Assembly: GCA_947632605.1 (NCBI GenBank)
Contig: CANRPX010000003.1
Coordinates: 75,367-127,661 of the forward strand
DNA: 52,295 nt
From: an uncultured Clostridia bacterium
Lineage (GTDB): Bacteria; Bacillota; Clostridia; TANB77; CAG-508
Reading direction: 5' to 3'
The position numbers were made by a program, and so were the translations under genes. Positions 48,052-52,295 of this stretch are shown piece by piece (position 1 is the stretch's first letter; each line of letters opens with the position of its first letter). A model generated the notes under the pieces. The model searched no databases. It saw only the letters and a list, made by a program, of their open reading frames with translations, and was not told where the DNA came from.

Positions 48052-48080
48052 ATTATACCACAAAATTGCCATTTTTTCAA
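48052..48080 (-). promoter_or_regulatory. predicted sigma-A promoter of the two-gene unknown operon
   Basis: Minus strand TTGAAA, 17-base spacer, TATAAT, 34 bases before the start. AAAAGTTTACATAA ends two bases upstream of the -35. Confidence 0.7.
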
Positions 48081-48117
48081 GCTTATGTAAACTTTTGTAA
48101 CATAATATAATATTATT

Positions 48118-48125
48118 CATATTAT
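48118..48125 (+). promoter_or_regulatory. possible sporulation-sigma -10 of cotJABC
   Basis: CATATTAT is like the -10 of sigma-E/sigma-K promoters and sits 33 bases before cotJA, but no convincing -35 is seen. No sigma-A promoter is evident on this strand, which fits sporulation control. Confidence 0.3.
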
Positions 48126-48157
48126 GTATTATATAATTTAAAAAGGAGGTTATTTTT

Positions 48158-48415
48158 ATGAGTAACTGTAACTGTAGTTGTAATCAAAAAGAGAATATGT
48201 ATTCTCCTTCTTGTTCTACAAATAACTCAGTATTTCCAACAAATTATTTATATGGTCACGCGTATACACCTGTTCAAAATATGAAAAAAATTTTTACTCC
48301 AGAAATTGGCTTAAGAAATGGTACAGTTTTTCCTGAACTTGTAAGTCCTTATTCTCCTGGTCAATCAATGGATTTTATAAATTATTTAAGAACTGGAGGT
48401 AACGAAAATGGATAA
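48158..48415 (+). CDS. cotJA: spore coat-associated protein CotJA
   Basis: 85 residues. After a Cys/Ser/Asn-rich start (NCNCSCNQ) the CotJA core is clear: AYTPVQNMKKIFTPEIGL, NGTVFPELVSPY and PGQSM. In Bacillus the cotJ operon is expressed in the mother cell and the products enter the inner coat. AAAGGAGG before the ATG. Overlaps cotJB by 8 bases, so the two are translationally coupled. Confidence 0.92.
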   Translation: MSNCNCSCNQKENMYSPSCSTNNSVFPTNYLYGHAYTPVQNMKKIFTPEIGLRNGTVFPELVSPYSPGQSMDFINYLRTGGNENG

Positions 48416-48680
48416 TTCTTGTTCATGCCAAAATATGGAAAAAAAAGAATTGTTGCACAAAATTATGAGTTTAAATTTTGCAATTAATGATTTATCTCTA
48501 TATCTAGACACTCATCCAAACGATTCACAAGCACTTTGTAAGCATAATGAATATGTAAAAGAAGTAAATAAACTTACTGAAGAATATCAGAGATTATATG
48601 GTCCTTTAACTATCAATTTCACTTCAGACACTTGGGATTGGATAGATGAACCATGGCCTTGGGAAAGGGGGGCTTATTAA
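48408..48680 (+). CDS. cotJB: spore coat protein CotJB
   Basis: 90 residues. CotJB features: helical core KELLHKIMSLNFAINDLSLYLDTHP and a Trp-rich end (DTWDWIDEPWPWE). Required with CotJA for assembly of CotJC in Bacillus. GGAGG precedes the ATG inside cotJA. Ends one base before the cotJC start codon. Confidence 0.93.
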   Translation: MDNSCSCQNMEKKELLHKIMSLNFAINDLSLYLDTHPNDSQALCKHNEYVKEVNKLTEEYQRLYGPLTINFTSDTWDWIDEPWPWERGAY

Positions 48681-48681
48681 T

Positions 48682-49284
48682 ATGTATTATTATTTAAAAA
48701 CTTTACAATACCCTATAAACATTAAACATCGTAATTTACAGATGGCCAAAAATATTGTTTCACAATATGGTGGTCCAGATGGAGAACTCGGTGCTTCTCT
48801 TAGATATTTATCACAAAGATTTGGTATGCCAGATAAAAAATCTAAAGCAATATTAAATGACATTGGAACTGAAGAATTAGCACATTTAGAAATGGTTGGT
48901 ACTTTGGTTCATCAACTAACAGATGGTGCAAGTGCTGAAGAAATTCAAAAAGCCGGATTAGGAGCATATTATACAGATCATGGTTTAGGTGTTTATCCAC
49001 AAGCTGCTGCTGGATATCCTTACACTGCTGCAGCTTTACAAGTAAAAGGTGATCCTGTTGCAGATTTAACTGAAGATTTAGCTGCTGAACAAAAAGCACG
49101 TGCAACTTATGAACATTTAATAGATTTATGCAAAGATGATGCTGATGTTGTAGATGTTCTAAAATATCTAAGAGAGCGTGAAGTTGTACACTTTCAAAGA
49201 TTTGGTGAAGCACTAAACGGTGTTCAAGAAAAACTTTATCAAAAAAATAATTATTATTTAAATAACAGAAATAATTGTAAATAA
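48682..49284 (+). CDS. cotJC: spore coat protein CotJC, manganese catalase family
   Basis: 200 residues from the ATG at 48682, behind AAAGGGGGG; an in-frame ATG at 48646 lies in cotJB and lacks a ribosome site. It is a four-helix di-manganese catalase relative: GGPDGELGASLRYLSQRF, GTEELAHLEMV with the E-x2-H metal motif, and later a second E (EDLAAEQKAR) and REREVVHFQRFGE with E-x2-H. All six expected metal-site positions look present. It may detoxify peroxide in the coat. The terminator at 49304-49352 closes the operon. Confidence 0.94.
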   Translation: MYYYLKTLQYPINIKHRNLQMAKNIVSQYGGPDGELGASLRYLSQRFGMPDKKSKAILNDIGTEELAHLEMVGTLVHQLTDGASAEEIQKAGLGAYYTDHGLGVYPQAAAGYPYTAAALQVKGDPVADLTEDLAAEQKARATYEHLIDLCKDDADVVDVLKYLREREVVHFQRFGEALNGVQEKLYQKNNYYLNNRNNCK

Positions 49285-49303
49285 AATTATTATTTTGCTA
49301 ACT

Positions 49304-49352
49304 TAAAAAAGTCATCAATTTATATTTTACAATATAAATTAGATGGCTTTTT
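49304..49352 (+). terminator. intrinsic terminator after cotJC
   Basis: AAAAAG-t-CATC-a-AATTTATATT pairs with AATATAAATT-a-GATG-g-CTTTTT, about 19 pairs, followed by TTATTTTT. Confidence 0.85.
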
Positions 49353-49413
49353 ATTTTTATTATATTATAAATATTATTTTTTGGTTAAAATACATAAAAA
49401 GGAGTGATTTTCT

Positions 49414-50412
49414 ATGTTTAAACCAAAAGCAATTTATTATGAAAAAAATATTTTAGATTACCCTCTTGGTAAAGAACTTATGCAAAAATACAATAATGTT
49501 CCTAAAATAGAAATTGAAAATCATAATAATATTGAAGAAATGCGAAAAAAATCCAATAAAGATTTTATAGATATGAAAAGAAATTTAATTATCGGTATAA
49601 GGAAAACACATAATTTCGTTAAAAACAATAAAACATCTGATTTTCTAGTTCCATATACTTCTTCTGGATGTACTGCCTCTTGTATGTATTGTTATCTAGT
49701 ATGCAATTATAATAAATGTTCTTATTTAAGATTATTTGTAAATAGAGAAAAAATGCTAGATAAAATAATAAATACTGCCAAAAAATCTGAAAGAAATTTA
49801 ACATTTGAAATTGGTAGTAATAGTGATTTAATTTTAGAAAATACAATTACTGGAAATTTAAAATGGACTATTGAAAATTTTAAAAACGTTTCAAATGGTT
49901 CTTTAACTTTACCAACTAAATTTGATATGGTAGATGACATTCTTCCATTAAACTCCAATGGAAAGGTTACAATTCGAATGAGTGTTAATCCGGAAGAAAT
50001 AATTAATAAAGTTGAATTTGGTACCTCACGCCTTTTAGAAAGGATTGAAGCTATAAATAAATTAAAAGAAGCTAACTATAATGTTGGTATTATAATTGCA
50101 CCAGTTATATTTATTGAAAATTGGAAAGCAAAATATCTAGAACTTATTAAAATTTTAGATGAAAAATTATCTAAAAAAGTAAAACAAGATGTTTTCTTTG
50201 AAATAATATTTATGACATATAGCTATATCCATACTAAAATAAACGAAGAAGCTTTTCCTAACGCAATAAATTTATTTGATAAAGAAAAAATGACTGGACG
50301 TGGTCGTGGAAAATATTGGTATAAAAATAATTTACGAGAAGAAGGAAAATATTTTTTTATAGAGAATATGAAAAAATATTTTCCAAATAATAAAATAGAA
50401 TATATTGTATAA
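49414..50412 (+). CDS. spore photoproduct lyase-like radical SAM protein
   Basis: 332 residues. SplB repairs 5-thyminyl-5,6-dihydrothymine in germinating spores. The cluster motif is C86-x3-C90-x2-C93 (GCTASCMYCYL) with Tyr92 and Tyr94 as in SplB; YLRLFVNREKM follows, and FEIGSNSD lies where Bacillus SplB has FEAACTSD. The Bacillus hydrogen-donor cysteine (C141) is replaced: there is no cysteine anywhere after C102, while two extra cysteines, C97 and C102, sit close to the cluster. It is thus a divergent relative and I leave the symbol empty. AAAAGGAGTG before the ATG; downstream of cotJ but after its terminator. Confidence 0.85.
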   Translation: MFKPKAIYYEKNILDYPLGKELMQKYNNVPKIEIENHNNIEEMRKKSNKDFIDMKRNLIIGIRKTHNFVKNNKTSDFLVPYTSSGCTASCMYCYLVCNYNKCSYLRLFVNREKMLDKIINTAKKSERNLTFEIGSNSDLILENTITGNLKWTIENFKNVSNGSLTLPTKFDMVDDILPLNSNGKVTIRMSVNPEEIINKVEFGTSRLLERIEAINKLKEANYNVGIIIAPVIFIENWKAKYLELIKILDEKLSKKVKQDVFFEIIFMTYSYIHTKINEEAFPNAINLFDKEKMTGRGRGKYWYKNNLREEGKYFFIENMKKYFPNNKIEYIV

Positions 50413-50450
50413 AAAAGTACCTCAAATAAAATATGAGGTACTTACTTTTT
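50411..50450. terminator. bidirectional terminator between the SplB-like and flavoprotein genes
   Basis: AAGTACCTCA pairs with TGAGGTACTT with a nine-base loop. T runs on both sides; it serves both convergent genes. Confidence 0.88.
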
Positions 50451-51076
50451 TATCTAATAAAATTAGTTCTTACTGCTTTATTTTCAGGATGTTCTATTTT
50501 TGCCTTTTTACCTTGTTCAATACATTTTAGCATCCATGCCATATTTTTTCCAAGGTTATACATTATCTGCATACCTTCTAAATCTTGTTTTACTTCTTCT
50601 ACTGTATTTCCATGAACATTATTCCAATAATTAGAAGACACTATTGGCATTTGATTTATAGTGAAATATTTATTTAAAACGTCAAAAGAAGCAACTGTTC
50701 CCCCTCTTCTTGCACTTACTATACTAGCTCCTGGTTTAAATTCAAATTCTTTTTTCCCTGCATAAAAAGCTCTATCAAGTACTGATAAAATTTTTCCTGT
50801 TGGGTGTGCATAATAAACTGGTGTTCCAAAAACAAATCCATCAGTTGTTTTTGCTTTTTCTATTAAAATATTTGCAATATCATCAAACACACATTTACCT
50901 TCATGTCCTTCTTTGCTACAACCTCCACATCCTATACAATCTGCAACTGGTTTATTTCCTAAATGCAAAATTTCAGTTTCTATATTCTCTTCTTCTAAAG
51001 CTTCAGCTACTTTACAAAGTGCTGTATATGTACATTTCTTTTCATTTGGACTTCCATTAACTAATAATACTTTCAT
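50450..51076 (-). CDS. NAD(P)H-dependent FMN reductase / iron-sulfur flavoprotein-like
   Basis: 208 residues, flavodoxin-like fold. NGSPNEKKCTYTAL at 7-20 binds FMN phosphate; CIGCGGCSKEGHEGKC (about 48-63) is a cysteine cluster typical of the iron-sulfur flavoprotein branch; GTPVYYAHPTG near 92 and ARRGGT near 136 complete the FMN site. Probably an electron-transfer or quinone/nitro reductase in anaerobic metabolism. GGAGG before the ATG. No partner nearby. Confidence 0.88.
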   Translation of the reverse strand: MKVLLVNGSPNEKKCTYTALCKVAEALEEENIETEILHLGNKPVADCIGCGGCSKEGHEGKCVFDDIANILIEKAKTTDGFVFGTPVYYAHPTGKILSVLDRAFYAGKKEFEFKPGASIVSARRGGTVASFDVLNKYFTINQMPIVSSNYWNNVHGNTVEEVKQDLEGMQIMYNLGKNMAWMLKCIEQGKKAKIEHPENKAVRTNFIR

Positions 51077-51119
51077 TTTACACCTCCATATAACTATTTA
51101 TACGATATCATATTTTATA

Positions 51120-51623
51120 TTATTCTTCAATAAGTTTATATTCACTTAAATCTGGAATTTTAACTTTATTTTGCAAATCTAAATTATTAATTTCTTGATC
51201 ATTATTTTCTAAAACTTTTATTTTTGGCTTTATTTCATATAACATAGTCATACTATCAGTTAAATTTTCTTTATTATGCTCTGTTTTTTCTAATGTTATA
51301 ATATTATTATTTTCATTCATATCAATTTTTACCTTTATAGAATCTTTCATTTTAGGCTCATTTAGCTCATAATTACTTATATAATAAGTTTCTTTGGATT
51401 TTGATATTTTTATTCTAAAATCCATAGCTGTGAAAATTTTATTTTTCAAAAATTTTGTTATATTAAACATGTTGTTCCATTCATTATAAAAAACAGAAGG
51501 TTCTTCTTGAATTTTATTTTCAAGCATATTAGTTTTATATGTTTTATCTTTTAAATTTACTTCTATATTTTCATATTTAGTAATATTATTATCTAAATAA
51601 GTTTTTGTAGTATATATTGACAT
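51120..51623 (-). pseudogene. C-terminal extracytoplasmic part of an XRE-type membrane regulator, cut off by TGA
   Basis: The frame opens at an ATG at 51623 without any ribosome site and is in frame with the upstream regulator gene; only a TGA (51660-51662) and twelve codons lie between. The beta-rich text (TKTYLDNNITKYENIEV and so on) continues the extracytoplasmic domain that starts after the membrane helix of the upstream part. I read both as one gene of about 336 codons broken by one in-frame stop. It could also be a real, separately started small protein, but lack of a ribosome site argues against this. Confidence 0.68.
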
Positions 51624-51659
51624 ATATGGTTTTAATTCGGTTTTAAAATATAATATTTT

Positions 51660-52130
51660 TCACTTTTCTATATTATTTTCAAATAAAAAATAATATTCTG
51701 TTCTACCAATTTCTTCATTAGTAAAACTTTTTCCGTATGTAGAAGTAATATTCTTTTTTAGTTCAAATCCATTAAAACTTTCAAAATAGACTTTACTCAT
51801 TTTTAAATCTACTTTATACAATATGTATATTCTTATTCCTACAGTAATCATATAAATAATTATAAAAATTGATATTATAGCTATTATAAATTTTTTATAT
51901 TTATTTTTTGATTTTAAAACTTGATTATCATTTTTATAATTTTCATCAATAAGCTCATCTACTGATATTTCAAAAACTTGTGCTAATGTTTTTAATTTTT
52001 CGAGTTCTGGAGTAGTTTGTCCAGCTTCCCATTTTGATATTGTTTGTCTAGAAACATTTATTTTATATCCAAGCTCTTCTTGTGACCATCCTTTTTGTTT
52101 TCTTAGTTCTAATAGTTTTTCATTAAACAT
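51660..52130 (-). CDS. XRE-family regulator with membrane anchor, truncated by an in-frame TGA
   Basis: 156 residues. Residues 5-60 form an XRE helix-turn-helix (QKGWSQEELGYKINVSRQTISKW is split over the recognition helix) as in the SinR/Cro group; a linker follows, then one membrane segment (about 80-102, FIIAIISIFIIIYMITVGIRI), then the beginning of an extracytoplasmic domain that stops at TGA. The HTH and membrane part are intact, so the product may still bind DNA. AAAGGAG before the ATG. The likely full gene continues in frame to 51120. Confidence 0.8.
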   Translation of the reverse strand: MFNEKLLELRKQKGWSQEELGYKINVSRQTISKWEAGQTTPELEKLKTLAQVFEISVDELIDENYKNDNQVLKSKNKYKKFIIAIISIFIIIYMITVGIRIYILYKVDLKMSKVYFESFNGFELKKNITSTYGKSFTNEEIGRTEYYFLFENNIEK

Positions 52131-52250
52131 CTTCTGTACTCCTTTTAAAAATATTTTACTTTTTTGATTTTATAAATAAATTATAGAATAATAAAATAAA
52201 ATTTTCTATCAATTCTTATTATAAATTTGTCAATCATGTTTAACATTTAA

Positions 52251-52291
52251 AAAAATAACTTTAATTATTTAGAATAATTAAAGTTATTTTT
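52251..52291. terminator. long perfect hairpin near the right edge
   Basis: A 19-base arm beginning AAAAATAACTTTAATT pairs perfectly with its complement around a three-base loop, with T runs on both strands. It lies upstream of the regulator gene, so it ends a transcript coming from outside the window on the minus strand or serves convergent genes. Confidence 0.75.
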
Positions 52292-52295
52292 AATT

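Noticed and set aside
48842..49213. A 123-codon open frame on the minus strand inside cotJC
   Set aside because: It is a Leu/His/Gln-rich shadow of the cotJC coding strand with no ribosome site; cotJC is clearly the real gene.
51660..51662. Idea that TGA encodes an amino acid in this organism
   Set aside because: TGG encodes Trp in the genes sampled, another gene ends in TGA, and a single in-frame TGA is better explained by mutation or error.

Overview
The window is strongly AT-rich DNA (G+C clearly below one third by eye, not computed) with Firmicutes-type strong Shine-Dalgarno sites, frequent TTG starts, almost exclusive TAA/TAG stops and many short intrinsic terminators. Endospore coat genes (cotJA-cotJB-cotJC, a CotF pair) and a spore-photoproduct-lyase-like gene point to an endospore-forming Clostridia, probably an uncultured gut lineage; the rank below class is inference. 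It looks like ordinary chromosome: I see no tRNA, rRNA, CRISPR array, insertion sequence, prophage or attachment site, and no gene-free stretch longer than about 190 bases.

Layout. (1) 1-12254, minus strand: a ten-gene run from a good promoter at 12283-12311: ftsY, a UPF0182 membrane protein, pgsA, ligA, a small unknown gene, ruvB, an FAD oxidoreductase, a frameshifted GT-C-like membrane protein, queH and a phosphoglycerate-mutase-like gene cut by the window edge. (2) 12433-18346, minus: miaB-mutS-asnB, with a terminator-like hairpin directly in front of the asnB start. (3) 18501-21541: a membrane J-domain protein and asd on plus, a lipoprotein on minus, a small unknown gene on plus. (4) 21542-29591, minus: a dCMP-deaminase-like gene, two polytopic membrane proteins, der, plsY, gpsA, a zinc-ribbon protein and dtd. 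(5) 29727-34855, minus: rpmF, a coiled-coil unknown, an 839-residue amidohydrolase of the adenosine-deaminase superfamily joined to a C-terminal SLOG/Rossmann-like domain, a small alarmone synthetase and a Nudix hydrolase, mostly each with its own promoter or terminator. (6) 35043-35473, plus: CotF-type coat pair. (7) 35538-38545, minus: Ham1-like and MazG-like nucleotide pyrophosphatases, a patatin and a nitronate monooxygenase. (8) 38697-44248, minus: secG, rnr, a basic unknown, an RlmD-type methyltransferase, a PP2C-like protein and a second Nudix hydrolase. (9) 44352-48018, minus: a two-gene operon of unknown function, an aldehyde-dehydrogenase-like protein and a 952-residue helical protein. 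(10) 48158-50412, plus: cotJABC and the SplB-like gene. (11) 50450-52130, minus: a flavoprotein and an XRE-type membrane regulator split by an in-frame TGA.

How they work together. Most of the window is housekeeping: DNA replication and repair (ligA, ruvB, mutS), tRNA/rRNA modification (queH, miaB, rlmD), phospholipid synthesis (gpsA, plsY, pgsA), secretion (ftsY, secG), ribosome biogenesis and RNA decay (der, rpmF, rnr). The least explained material is the ADA-like/SLOG protein in a 29-39 kb zone rich in nucleotide-handling enzymes, and the two-gene unknown operon at 44-48 kb. A shared 14-base sequence lies upstream of the -35 element of both, which may hint at common control. Neither can be called a defence or signalling system from sequence alone.
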